This document shows positions 27,034 through 34,938 of a stretch of 64,000 nt of DNA, piece after piece. The notes under the pieces were generated by a model. That model saw nothing but the letters and a program-made list of their open reading frames with translations, did not search any database and had not been told where the DNA came from. Each line of letters opens with the position of its first letter. The first letter of the stretch is position 1. The translations under genes and the position numbers were made by a program. This stretch comes from CAWJMD01 sp963845675 (GTDB lineage: Bacteria > Actinomycetota > Actinomycetes > Actinomycetales > CAWJMD01), in NCBI GenBank assembly GCA_963845675.1, contig CAWJSX010000005.1:1-64000 (forward strand), given 5' to 3'.

Positions 27034-28412
27034 CTGCGCTTCCCCGGGTAGAGCAGGTACGCCTGCCTGCGCTCGTCGAAGTCGCGCAGCTCGCCGGACC
27101 AGGCGTCCTCGACGTCGGCGACCGAGGCTCCCGCGTCGACCATCTCCCGCAGCCGCGGGGACCCGCTCAGCTTGTCGACCCAGTACGGCCGTGCCGTGTC
27201 CCAGCTGTCCTTCCGCCACGCGAACTGCGGGTACAGCCGCTTCGCCTCGACGAGCATCGCGACGGCGGTCCTGATCGCCTCGGCGCGGCCGGGGTCGGTG
27301 ACGTGCACCTGCATCCCGGCGCAGACCTTGCCCGCGTGCTTGTTGAAGCCGGGGGTGAAGTACGACTCCCGCACGGTGACGCCCGGGATGTCGTGCTCCG
27401 CGACGGCCTGGGCCCAGCGGTGGTCGAACGCCGGGTCGCCCACCCACTCGAAGGGCCGCGTGGTCCCGCGTCCCTCCGAGCTGAGGACGCCCTCGAAGAG
27501 GCACGTGCCGGGGTAGACCAGCGCCGTGTCGGGGGTCGGCATGTTCGGGCTGGGCGCGACCCACGGGAGCCCCGTGTCGGCGAACGTGCTGTCCGGCCGC
27601 CACCCCGTCATCTCGACGACGTGCAGCTCGCTGAGGCGGGCACCGGCGTCGTCGGCCAGGAACTCGGCGTCGAACAGGCGAGCCAGCTCTCCCACGGTCA
27701 TGCCGTGCTGCTGGACGATCTGCTTCTTGCCGACGAACGTCGCGTACTCGGGGGTCATCATCGGCCCGCGTGCCTTGCCGCCCAACGGGTTCGGTCGATC
27801 GAGGACGACGAAGCGCGCACCGGTCCGTGCGGCCGCGACCATCGCGTCGTACATCGTCCAGATGTAGGTGTAGAAGCGGGCTCCGACGTCCTGGATGTCG
27901 AAGACGACGGTCTCGACGCCGGCCGCCTCGTACATCTGCGCGAGCTTCGTCGAGCTGGCGCCGTAGGCGTCGTAGACGGTGACGCCCGTGCGCTCGTCGA
28001 CGTACGTCCCCTCTGAGCCACCGTTCTGCGCGGTGCCCCGGAAGCCGTGCTCGGGACCGAACACCGCGACCAGGTCGACCCGCTCGTCGGCCGCCATCAC
28101 GTCGACCTCGTGCCGCAGGTCCGACAGCACGCCCGTGGGGTTGGTGATCACGCCGACCCGCTGGCCCGCGATGTCGCGCCACCCGCGGGCGGCGAGCGCC
28201 TCGACGCCGGTGACGACCCGGCGGCCACCGGGTCGAGAGCCGCCCCGCCCGTCGGAGCGCCCGTCGGCCGCGGCGGCCGGCACGACGGCCGGGGCGACGG
28301 CCGGGGCGACGACGAGGCCGGCGCCTGCGCCGAGAGCGCCGAGGAAGCCGCGCCGACCGACGGGCCGTCCGCCTCCGGAGTCTGGAACCTGCTGTGCCAT
28401 GGCGTGACTCAC
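27030..28412 (-). CDS. namZ: Exo-beta-N-acetylmuramidase NamZ (DUF1343)
   Basis: Intact, 460 residues from GTG 28412 (ATG 28400 also possible). A twin-arginine signal, VGRRGFLGALGAGAGLVVAP, exports it. The DUF1343 domain begins GVEALAARGWRDIAGQRVG, with VITNPTGV near residue 100, VAVFGPEHGFRG near 121 carrying the conserved catalytic Glu, and FDIQDVGARFYTYIWTM near 170. NamZ removes the terminal MurNAc from disaccharide or glycan ends after NagZ has taken off GlcNAc. GTGA overlaps couple it to nagZ before it and to the serine hydrolase after it. Confidence 0.9.
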   Translation of the reverse strand: MSHAMAQQVPDSGGGRPVGRRGFLGALGAGAGLVVAPAVAPAVVPAAAADGRSDGRGGSRPGGRRVVTGVEALAARGWRDIAGQRVGVITNPTGVLSDLRHEVDVMAADERVDLVAVFGPEHGFRGTAQNGGSEGTYVDERTGVTVYDAYGASSTKLAQMYEAAGVETVVFDIQDVGARFYTYIWTMYDAMVAAARTGARFVVLDRPNPLGGKARGPMMTPEYATFVGKKQIVQQHGMTVGELARLFDAEFLADDAGARLSELHVVEMTGWRPDSTFADTGLPWVAPSPNMPTPDTALVYPGTCLFEGVLSSEGRGTTRPFEWVGDPAFDHRWAQAVAEHDIPGVTVRESYFTPGFNKHAGKVCAGMQVHVTDPGRAEAIRTAVAMLVEAKRLYPQFAWRKDSWDTARPYWVDKLSGSPRLREMVDAGASVADVEDAWSGELRDFDERRQAYLLYPGKRR

Positions 28413-30226
28413 CAGCTCTTTCCGTAGCCGAAGGGGTACAGGACCGTCTCGGGATCACCGGCCGTCGGCACGTCCACCGGCAGCGTCCCCTCGGGCGTGA
28501 TCTCGCCGTGGACGACCTTCGCCGCCGACTCGACCGACACCGCCGTGTACGAGTACGTCGCGAGCGAGGTCGTCGTGTCGGGCAGGTACGCCACGTCGTA
28601 GGGGTCGCGGACGGCCACGTGCACCACCGGCGTGCCCGTCGCCTCGAGCTCGCGCACCAACCGCTGCTGACGCTTCTCGGGGTCGGTGACCTTGGCGTCC
28701 CAGGCACGCTGCGTCAGCACGACCACCAGGTCGTTGACCCTCGCGTCGGCCACCGCCGCAGCGATCGCCGAGTCGCTCGGCCGGCTGCCCGTCTCGCGGA
28801 CGGCCAGGGTGTGCCCGCGCCGGCCCATCGCCTGGCCCATGGCCGCGGTGGTCGAGACCCCCCAACCGGTCACGAGCACCCTGCGGGCGCCGCCGGTCAG
28901 CGGGAGGAGGCCGGCCTCGTTGCGCAGCACCGTCGTGGTGCGGTCGGTCACCTCCTGGGCCGTGGCCATGTGCTCGTCGGTGCCGACGACCCGGGGAATC
29001 CGCCGCTCGTCGACGAACGGCCGCCGGACGACGTCGCGACGGAACTTCAGGGCCAGGATCCGCTCGATGCTCTCGTCGATCCGCTTCTCGGTCAGCCGGC
29101 CCGACGCGACGGCGTCGAGGAGCGCCTGGCGCGCGACGAGGGGCTTGGCCGGCATCAGCAGGACGTCGGCACCGGCCTCGATCGCCCGGACCGCCACCTC
29201 GTCGTCCCCGTACTTCTCGCGCACACCGGCCATCTCGAGGCTGTCGGTGATGATCACGCCGCGGTACTTGAGCCGGTCGCGCAGGATCCCGGTCATGATC
29301 GGCCGCGACAGGGTGGCCGGGTCGTCGGCCGGGTCGAGCGACGGCACGAGGATGTGTGCCGTCATGATCACGTCGGTCCTCGCCCTGATCGCCGCCTCGA
29401 ACGGCGGCGCGTCGAGCGCCTCCCACTCCTCGCGCGTGTGGTCGATCGTCGGCAGGGCGTAGTGGCTGTCCGTCGCCGTGTCGCCGTGACCGGGGAAGTG
29501 CTTGGCGCAGGCGGCGATCGCGCCGTCCTCCTGGTAGCCCCGCACCTGCGCGCGGACCATCTCGGCGACGAGGTCGGGATCGGACGAGAACGAGCGCACG
29601 CCGATCACGGGGTTGAGGGGGTTCACGTTCACGTCCGCGACGGGAGCGAAGTTCTGGTTGATGCCCACGGCGGCGAGCTCCTGGCCGGTGATGCCCGCTG
29701 CCGTGCGTGCGTCGGCGGAGCTGCGGCCGGCGCCGAGCGCCATCGAACCCGGGAACGGGGTGGCCGGCGGACCGAAGCGGGTCACCACGCCCTGCTCCTG
29801 GTCGGTCGAGATCATCAGCGGGACGCCCGCGCCGCTCTCGAGCGCGGCCCGCTGCAGCCCGTTCGACAGCCCCGCGATCTGCTCCGGGTTCTTCACGCTG
29901 TCGGTCCAGGCGAAGTAGATGACCCCGCCGAGGTTCAGACTGCTGACGACCTCCGCCGGCGTCGAGACGCCGTAGAGGGCGACGTTGCGGGGGTCGGCGG
30001 TGTCGGCCGTGGCGCCGTAGGCGTAGCCCGTGATGAGCTGGCCGACCTTCTGCTCCAACGTCATGCGCTTGACCACGTGCCGGGCGTACGAGCGCTCCGA
30101 CCCCCCGCCGCGACCACCGGCGGCGCCCGCGGGGCCGGCGGTGGCGACGGCACCGGCGAGGGCGACCGCTCCGCCGAGCACCCCCCGGCGGCTGAGGGCG
30201 AGGGAGCGGGGGTCTTGAGCGTGCAC
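28409..30226 (-). CDS. nagZ: Beta-N-acetylglucosaminidase NagZ (GH3)
   Basis: Intact 605 residues from GTG 30226, with a GGAGG ribosome-binding site 7-8 nt before it. A Tat signal (LALSRRGVLGGAVALAGAV) exports it, unlike the cytoplasmic NagZ of Gram-negatives. The GH3 barrel has CAKHFPGHGDTATDSH near residue 240, with the His-Asp general acid pair of NagZ, and IITDSLEMAGV near 327 with the nucleophile Asp. A C-terminal GH3-C domain fills residues 390-600, as in the two-domain Bacillus enzyme. It removes GlcNAc from the non-reducing end of muropeptides and glycan ends. First gene of the operon. Confidence 0.93.
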   Translation of the reverse strand: MHAQDPRSLALSRRGVLGGAVALAGAVATAGPAGAAGGRGGGSERSYARHVVKRMTLEQKVGQLITGYAYGATADTADPRNVALYGVSTPAEVVSSLNLGGVIYFAWTDSVKNPEQIAGLSNGLQRAALESGAGVPLMISTDQEQGVVTRFGPPATPFPGSMALGAGRSSADARTAAGITGQELAAVGINQNFAPVADVNVNPLNPVIGVRSFSSDPDLVAEMVRAQVRGYQEDGAIAACAKHFPGHGDTATDSHYALPTIDHTREEWEALDAPPFEAAIRARTDVIMTAHILVPSLDPADDPATLSRPIMTGILRDRLKYRGVIITDSLEMAGVREKYGDDEVAVRAIEAGADVLLMPAKPLVARQALLDAVASGRLTEKRIDESIERILALKFRRDVVRRPFVDERRIPRVVGTDEHMATAQEVTDRTTTVLRNEAGLLPLTGGARRVLVTGWGVSTTAAMGQAMGRRGHTLAVRETGSRPSDSAIAAAVADARVNDLVVVLTQRAWDAKVTDPEKRQQRLVRELEATGTPVVHVAVRDPYDVAYLPDTTTSLATYSYTAVSVESAAKVVHGEITPEGTLPVDVPTAGDPETVLYPFGYGKSW

Positions 30227-30285
30227 GCGGAGCCTCCGAGGTGGACACCGACTCGGCACTCATTTACCAAGCCGTGGGTTCCCTG

Positions 30286-30317
30286 GGAAATTACCTCCGT
30301 CGACCGGTTGAGGTCAA
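30286..30317 (-). promoter_or_regulatory. nagZ operon promoter with overlapping palindrome
   Basis: Minus strand TTGACC (30317-30312), 18-nt spacer, TAATTT (30293-30288). The -10 lies inside ggaaattacc (30286-30295), a near-palindrome whose reverse, ggtaatttcc, resembles ggttagtttcc over the murQ -10. It is a candidate MurR binding site. Confidence 0.55.
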
Positions 30318-30357
30318 TGGTCTTGAGTGCCCGATAGTTCCCGGTTCGCGGTGTCGC

Positions 30358-31377
30358 TCAGCCGGCCAGCCGGTTCACGGCCGCCTCGAACACCCCAGGG
30401 AGGCGCACGGCGGCCGGCACGAGCGCCCGGCGGACCACCGGGACGCGGGTCGCCTCGAGCAGCCCGTGGGTCAGGGCCGAGTGGACCCGCGTCAGGCGGC
30501 GCCAGTCGCGTTCGTACCGCTCGGGGTCGTCCGCCGCGAGGGCCGCGACCGCCGCCCGTGCCTGTGCCAGGCCGAGGGCGATCCCCTCCCCCGTGACCGC
30601 GTCCACGTACCCGGCGGAGTCGCCCACGAGCAGCACCCGGCCCGCCACGCGACGACGCGTCCGCTGGCGGAGGGGTCCGGCCCCACGGACCCCCTTCGCC
30701 GTCCCACCACGGAGCCTCGTCAGCAGGTCAGGGAAGTGTGCGACCTGCTCGTCGAAGGGCCCACGCCGGTCGGTCAGGACCGCGACACCGACGAGGTCGT
30801 CGGCCACCGGCGTCACGTAGGCCTCCACCCCCGGCCCCCAGTGCACCTCGACGAACTCGGTCCAGGGCCGGACGGCGACGTGGCGCCGCAGCCCGTAGCG
30901 GGTCGGCCCGTGGCCGCGGGCCTCAAGACCCAGCAGCCGACGCAGGGGCGAGCGCAGCCCGTCGGCGGCCACGACGTACCGCGCCCGCAGGCCTCCGTCG
31001 AGGACCACGGCGTGGTCGTCCTGCTGGAGGGACGCGACCCGGTGGGGTCGGACCGGTATCCCCGCGTCGTGGACGGCCTCGGTGAGCGCGTCGTGCAGGA
31101 CGGTGCGGCGCACACCCCGTCCGGGACCGGCGCGGAACGACGCCTCCACGGCCCTGTCGCCCGCCACGTACCTGATGCCGCGCAGGGTGTGCCCGCTCGG
31201 GTCGACGCCCAGCTCGGCGAGAGCGCGCACCGCCGAAGGCATCAGCCCCTCGCCACAAGCCTTGTCGATCGTGCCGGTCCGCGGCTCCAGCACCGCGACG
31301 TCGAGCCCCGCGCGATGCGCGTACAGGGCGGTGCCCAGGCCCACCGGGCCGCCACCGACGACGACGAGGTCGTGCAC
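30358..31377 (-). CDS. FAD-dependent oxidoreductase (geranylgeranyl reductase / aromatic hydroxylase type)
   Basis: Intact 339 residues from GTG 31377, one base after the methyltransferase stop. The N-terminal dinucleotide fold is DLVVVGGGPVGLGTALYAHR, followed by DKACGEGLMPSAVRAL near residue 40. The second FAD motif, VLLVGDSAGYVDAVTGEGI near residue 245, is the GD-x-A box. This pattern is shared by geranylgeranyl reductases and flavoprotein hydroxylases. In Streptomyces griseus SrsC, a flavoprotein hydroxylase, follows a type III PKS and a methyltransferase, exactly the order here. It may therefore hydroxylate an alkylresorcinol ring to a quinol. Reduction of a prenyl chain is the alternative, given the nearby UbiA. 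Confidence 0.82.
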   Translation of the reverse strand: MHDLVVVGGGPVGLGTALYAHRAGLDVAVLEPRTGTIDKACGEGLMPSAVRALAELGVDPSGHTLRGIRYVAGDRAVEASFRAGPGRGVRRTVLHDALTEAVHDAGIPVRPHRVASLQQDDHAVVLDGGLRARYVVAADGLRSPLRRLLGLEARGHGPTRYGLRRHVAVRPWTEFVEVHWGPGVEAYVTPVADDLVGVAVLTDRRGPFDEQVAHFPDLLTRLRGGTAKGVRGAGPLRQRTRRRVAGRVLLVGDSAGYVDAVTGEGIALGLAQARAAVAALAADDPERYERDWRRLTRVHSALTHGLLEATRVPVVRRALVPAAVRLPGVFEAAVNRLAG

Positions 31378-31378
31378 G

Positions 31379-31939
31379 TCAGCCGCCGACCGGCGGGGAC
31401 GGCGTCCGTCCCGCAGGTGCGGCCGCCAGCGCGGTGAGTGCCACGTCCTCCACCCGGATCCGGTGTCGCAGGAGGAGCAGGTTCGCCACGGTGAAGGCGA
31501 CCGCGGTGACCCAGGCGGTGTGCACCAGGGGCAGCGCGAGGCCCTCGACGACGACGGCCAGGTAGTTCGGGTGCGTCAGCCACCGGTAGGGCCCGCGCAC
31601 CACCCTGTCGAGACCCGGGACGACGATCACCCGCGTGTTCCACAGCCGTCCCAGCGACGCGATGCACCACCAGCGCAGGGCCTGCGAGACCAGCACCATG
31701 GCGACCATCGGCCAGCCGAGCCATGGCACGAACGGGCGGTCGAGCACCCAGACCTCGACCACGGCACCGACCAGCAGCGCGGTGTGGAGGACGACCATCA
31801 CCAGGTAGTGGCGCTGCCCCGTCTCGACGCCGCCACGGGCCAGGCTCCACGCCGCGTTGCGCGTCGAGACGACCAGCTCGGCGACCCGTTCGAGGCCGAC
31901 GAGTGCGACGAGTGCGGTGAAGGCCACGGCGGAGGACAC
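31379..31939 (-). CDS. Isoprenylcysteine carboxyl methyltransferase-like membrane protein
   Basis: Intact 186 residues from GTG 31939, 7 bp after the type III PKS stop. Four to five membrane segments are present, and the ICMT-type C-terminal core is visible: LGRLWNTRVIVVPGLDRVVR followed by GPYRWLTHPNYLAVVVEGLA near residue 115, the conserved SAM-binding RHPNY-like box. SrsB of the Streptomyces griseus phenolic-lipid operon is an enzyme of this type that O-methylates alkylresorcinol. The gene order and 7-bp gap support the same role here. The substrate is a membrane-partitioned lipid rather than a prenylated protein. Confidence 0.85.
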   Translation of the reverse strand: MSSAVAFTALVALVGLERVAELVVSTRNAAWSLARGGVETGQRHYLVMVVLHTALLVGAVVEVWVLDRPFVPWLGWPMVAMVLVSQALRWWCIASLGRLWNTRVIVVPGLDRVVRGPYRWLTHPNYLAVVVEGLALPLVHTAWVTAVAFTVANLLLLRHRIRVEDVALTALAAAPAGRTPSPPVGG

Positions 31940-31946
31940 GTCCGTC

Positions 31947-33020
31947 CTACGCCCTCAGCAGGACGAGCTCGAGGCAGAACCCCGGACCCATCGCCATCAG
32001 CACGCCGTAGCTGCCCGGGACCGGTGGCCGTACGGCCAGCGTGTCCACCAGCACGTGCAGCACCGAGGCCGAGGACAGGTTGCCGATCCGGCGCAGCGAG
32101 TCCCACGTGAGGCCGAGCGCGTCGCGGTCGACCTCCAGGGCCTCCTGCATGGCCTCCAGGACCTTCGGTCCACCGGGATGGCAGACCCACCAGGCGATGT
32201 CGTCGCGCGTCAGGCCGTGGTCGGCGAGGAACCCGTCGACGTCGCCGCGGACGTGCTCGCGCACCAGGTCCGGCACCTCGGCCCCCAGGACGATCCGCAG
32301 ACCGGTCGACCCGACGTCCCACCCCATCGCCCGCTCGGTCCCCGTGTAGAGGCGGCTGCGGCTCGCCAGCACCGTGGGTCGCGGGACCGGACCGGGCTGC
32401 GAGGCGGCGGGGTGGTCCGGGCCCACCGCGACGACCACCGCACCGCCGTCCCCGAACAGACCGCTGGCGACCAGGTTGGCCGTCGAGACGTCCTGACGCT
32501 GCACCGTCAGCGAGCACAGCTCGACCGACAGCAGGACGGCGACCTCGGCGGGGTGCCCGACCAGGTAGTCGTGCAGCCGGGCGACTCCGGCCGCGCCGGC
32601 CACGCACCCCAGGCCGACGATGGGGACGCGCTTCACGTCGGGCCGCAGCCCGAGCCGGGCGGCGACGCGCGCCTCGAGGGAGGGCACCGCCAGCCCCGTG
32701 ATCGTCGTCGACACCAGCAGGTCCACGTCCTCGGGACGCAGACGGGCGGCGTCGAGGGCCTGCGCGAGGGCCTGGGTGCCGAGGTCGACCGCGGCCTCGA
32801 TGAACGCGTCGTTCGCGGCCCCGAAGTCGGTGAGCTTCTCGTAGTGGTCGAGCGGCAGTGCGAGGTGGCGGAAGTCGACGCCGGCGTTGGCGTGGAAGCG
32901 ACGCAGGAGACCGCGCTCGGCCTCGGTGCCGGTGATCACGTCCGCGAACGCCTCGGTGACCTCGGCCTGGGGGTACCGGTTGGGGGGCAGCACGCCCTCG
33001 ACGGCCACGATGTGGGTCAC
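31947..33020 (-). CDS. Type III polyketide synthase (chalcone/stilbene synthase family)
   Basis: Intact 357 residues from GTG 33020. The Cys-His-Asn triad is present: VGLGCVAGAAGVARL near residue 138, WWVCHPGGPKVLEAM near 277 and RRIGNLSSASVLHVL near 312. The C-terminal YGVLMAMGPGFCLELVLLR matches the GFGPG loop region, here MGPGF. Type III PKSs extend an acyl-CoA starter with malonyl-CoA to make alkylresorcinols, pyrones or naphthols. With the ICMT-like and FAD genes behind it, an alkylresorcinol/quinone lipid is the best guess. The start codon lies 6 nt after a minus-strand TAGGCT that belongs to an inverted repeat shared with the divergent UbiA gene. Confidence 0.93.
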   Translation of the reverse strand: MTHIVAVEGVLPPNRYPQAEVTEAFADVITGTEAERGLLRRFHANAGVDFRHLALPLDHYEKLTDFGAANDAFIEAAVDLGTQALAQALDAARLRPEDVDLLVSTTITGLAVPSLEARVAARLGLRPDVKRVPIVGLGCVAGAAGVARLHDYLVGHPAEVAVLLSVELCSLTVQRQDVSTANLVASGLFGDGGAVVVAVGPDHPAASQPGPVPRPTVLASRSRLYTGTERAMGWDVGSTGLRIVLGAEVPDLVREHVRGDVDGFLADHGLTRDDIAWWVCHPGGPKVLEAMQEALEVDRDALGLTWDSLRRIGNLSSASVLHVLVDTLAVRPPVPGSYGVLMAMGPGFCLELVLLRA

Positions 33021-33023
33021 CTG

Positions 33024-33050
33024 ACGAGCCTAGGTGCGGCCTAGGCTCGT
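33024..33050. promoter_or_regulatory. Divergent leaderless promoters in a perfect inverted repeat
   Basis: Arms acgagcctagg (33024-33034) and cctaggctcgt (33040-33050) with a 5-nt centre. Each arm carries TAGGCT ending exactly 6 nt before a GTG start: minus strand 33032-33027 for the PKS (GTG 33020) and plus strand 33042-33047 for UbiA (GTG 33054). The repeat may therefore be two -10 boxes, a shared operator, or both. Confidence 0.7.
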
Positions 33051-33053
33051 GTC

Positions 33054-33914
33054 GTGCCCACCCTCGGACCCGACGGCGCACCCGCCATCGGCTCCGGCCC
33101 GGTGGGCGCGCTGGCGACAGCCGGTCACCTCGTGCGCGCCACCCACCCCGGCCCCACGGTGGCGGTCACCTCGCTGGCCGTGCTCCTCTCGGTGGCCCTC
33201 GGCAACGCAGCGCCGCGGACGGTCCTCGTAGGTCTGGCGTTCCTCACCGGCCAGGCCACGATCGGGTGGACGAACGACCTGCTGGACGCCGGTCGCGACC
33301 GCGCGGCCGGACGCCGCGACAAGCCGCTCGCGAGGGGGGTCCTGGCCGCCTCGACGGTCCGGACGGCGACCGCCCTGACCCTGCTCGCCTGCGTCGTGCT
33401 CTCTGTGCTCTGCGGTGTCGCCGCCGCGCTCGTGCACCTCCTGCTCGGGGTGGCGATGGGCTGGGCGTACAACGCCGGGCTCAAGCGCACCTGGTGGTCG
33501 TGGGCGCCGTACGCCGTGGCCTTCGGGACGCTCCCGGCGGTCGTGACCCTGGCCGGTCGCCCACCCGAGGCACCCGCGGCGTGGCTGGTCGCCTGCGGCG
33601 CGCTGCTCGGTGTCGGGGCGCACCTCGTCAACGTGCTGCCCGACCTGGCCGACGACGCCGCCACCGGCGTGCAGGGGATGCCCCACCGCGTGGGAGAGCG
33701 CGTCTCCCGGCTGCTGGCCGCCACGGTGCTCGCCGGGGCGTCGCTGATCGCCGTCGTCGGGCCCCCCGGCCCCGTCCCGGTCTGGGCGTGGGCCGGGCTG
33801 GCGGCGGCCGTGGCGCTCGCGGGCGCCACCGTCCGCGGCACCGGCAGGACGCCGTTCTGGGCCGCCGTCGCCGTGGCCGGGCTCGGCGTGGCGATGCTCG
33901 TCGTCCGCGCCTGA
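33054..33914 (+). CDS. UbiA family prenyltransferase
   Basis: Intact 286 residues from GTG 33054. Eight to nine membrane segments enclose the two Asp-rich motifs that bind the prenyl diphosphate through magnesium: GWTNDLLDAGRDRAAGRRD near residue 73 and NVLPDLADDAATGVQGMPHR near 192. It transfers a prenyl chain to an acceptor in the membrane. It shares a promoter region with the type III PKS, suggesting the acceptor could be the PKS-derived phenol. An alternative is an unrelated quinone or lipid substrate. The IPP isomerase gene downstream (38 bp) supports an isoprenoid supply role. Confidence 0.88.
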   Translation: MPTLGPDGAPAIGSGPVGALATAGHLVRATHPGPTVAVTSLAVLLSVALGNAAPRTVLVGLAFLTGQATIGWTNDLLDAGRDRAAGRRDKPLARGVLAASTVRTATALTLLACVVLSVLCGVAAALVHLLLGVAMGWAYNAGLKRTWWSWAPYAVAFGTLPAVVTLAGRPPEAPAAWLVACGALLGVGAHLVNVLPDLADDAATGVQGMPHRVGERVSRLLAATVLAGASLIAVVGPPGPVPVWAWAGLAAAVALAGATVRGTGRTPFWAAVAVAGLGVAMLVVRA

Positions 33915-33952
33915 CCGCAGCACGGGTTGCGGGCGGCGCATAGGCTGCGCCG

Positions 33953-34519
33953 GTGAGCGTGGACGAGTCGTCGGTCGACGGGACGCGGGCGGACGAGCTC
34001 GTCGTGCTCCTCGACGACGAGAACCGCCCGGTCGGCTCGATGCCCAAGCGCCTGGTGCACGGCGAGACCACCCCCTTGCACCTGGCCTTCTCGGTCTACG
34101 TCTTCGACCCGGCTGGGCGTTTCCTCGTCACGCGTCGGGCCCTCGGCAAGCAGACGTGGCCCGGCGTCTGGACGAACTCGTGCTGCGGCCACCCCGCGCC
34201 GGACGAGTCGCTCGAGGACGCCGCTCGCCGCCGTCTCGACGACGAGCTGGGCCTGGGGGTCGCGTCTCTCGAGGTGGTGCTTCCCGACTTCGCCTACCAG
34301 GCCGTCTCGTCGGAAGGGTTGATGGAGAACGAGTTCTGCCCGGTCCTGGTCGCGAGGGCCGACCGCGACCCCTCGCCCCGGGCCGACGAGGTGTCCCAGT
34401 GGGCGTGGGTCGACTGGGAGGGCTGGTGTCAGGCCGTGGCCTCGGCACCCTGGGCGTTCAGCCCGTGGGCCGTCAGGCAGACCCCCCTGCTCGCGGAGGC
34501 CCGTCCAGCTCGAAGGTGA
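33953..34519 (+). CDS. idi: Isopentenyl-diphosphate delta-isomerase, type I
   Basis: Intact 188 residues from GTG 33953, which lies 6 nt after TAGGCT. It is a Nudix-fold enzyme interconverting IPP and DMAPP. PLHLAFSVYVFDPAGRFLVT opens the domain, TWPGVWTNSCCGHPAPDE near residue 70 carries the catalytic Cys and a metal His, and GLMENEFCPVLVARAD near 122 the metal-binding Glu residues. The 3' end overlaps the UBP zinc-finger gene on the other strand by 47 bp. Placement next to UbiA suggests provision of DMAPP for prenylation. Confidence 0.95.
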   Translation: MSVDESSVDGTRADELVVLLDDENRPVGSMPKRLVHGETTPLHLAFSVYVFDPAGRFLVTRRALGKQTWPGVWTNSCCGHPAPDESLEDAARRRLDDELGLGVASLEVVLPDFAYQAVSSEGLMENEFCPVLVARADRDPSPRADEVSQWAWVDWEGWCQAVASAPWAFSPWAVRQTPLLAEARPARR

Positions 34520-34766
34520 GCTTCTCGGGGTAGCACCACAACCACGTCTCCCCCGGCTCGAACGACCTGATCAGTGGATGGCCGGTGCCGTGGTGGTGCG
34601 CCGTCGCGTGCCGGTTGGGTGAGGAGTCGCAGCACCCCACGTGACCGCACTGCTGGCACATCCGCAGGTGGACCCACGTGGAGCCGGTGGCGAGGCAGTC
34701 CTCGCACCCGGCGGCCGACGGCCTGACCTCCGGGTCGATCGTGTCGAGGTGCGTGCAGGTGGCCAT
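34473..34766 (-). CDS. UBP-type zinc finger protein
   Basis: Intact 97 residues from ATG 34766, with a purine-rich ggag upstream. Cys and His ligands are arranged as in ZnF-UBP domains: CTHLDTI, GCEDCLATGSTWVHLRMC, CGHVGCCDSSPNRHATAHHH and the ETWLWCYPEKLTFEL end. In eukaryotes this domain binds the ubiquitin C-terminus. Actinobacteria have many stand-alone copies whose ligand is unknown; a link to the Pup system is speculative. It is convergent with and overlaps idi. Confidence 0.9.
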   Translation of the reverse strand: MATCTHLDTIDPEVRPSAAGCEDCLATGSTWVHLRMCQQCGHVGCCDSSPNRHATAHHHGTGHPLIRSFEPGETWLWCYPEKLTFELDGPPRAGGSA

Positions 34767-34938
34767 GGCGTGGCTCCCGGGGAGGGTCGGCGGGGTGGTG
34801 CCCATCCTGCACCCGGCCCGCGTGCGCCGCACCTGTCGCGACTCGCCCTGACGTATCAGCGGAATCGGCACGTGCGCGACGCGACGACCCCTAGCCTGGC
34901 TCGCACTGCCCGACGACGGGCACGGGGCGACGTGGCGG

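Noticed and set aside
25261..28707. 1148-codon minus-strand open frame
   Set aside because: Only the part from GTG 27033 is the serine hydrolase. The upstream part is out of frame with namZ and nagZ and is low-complexity.
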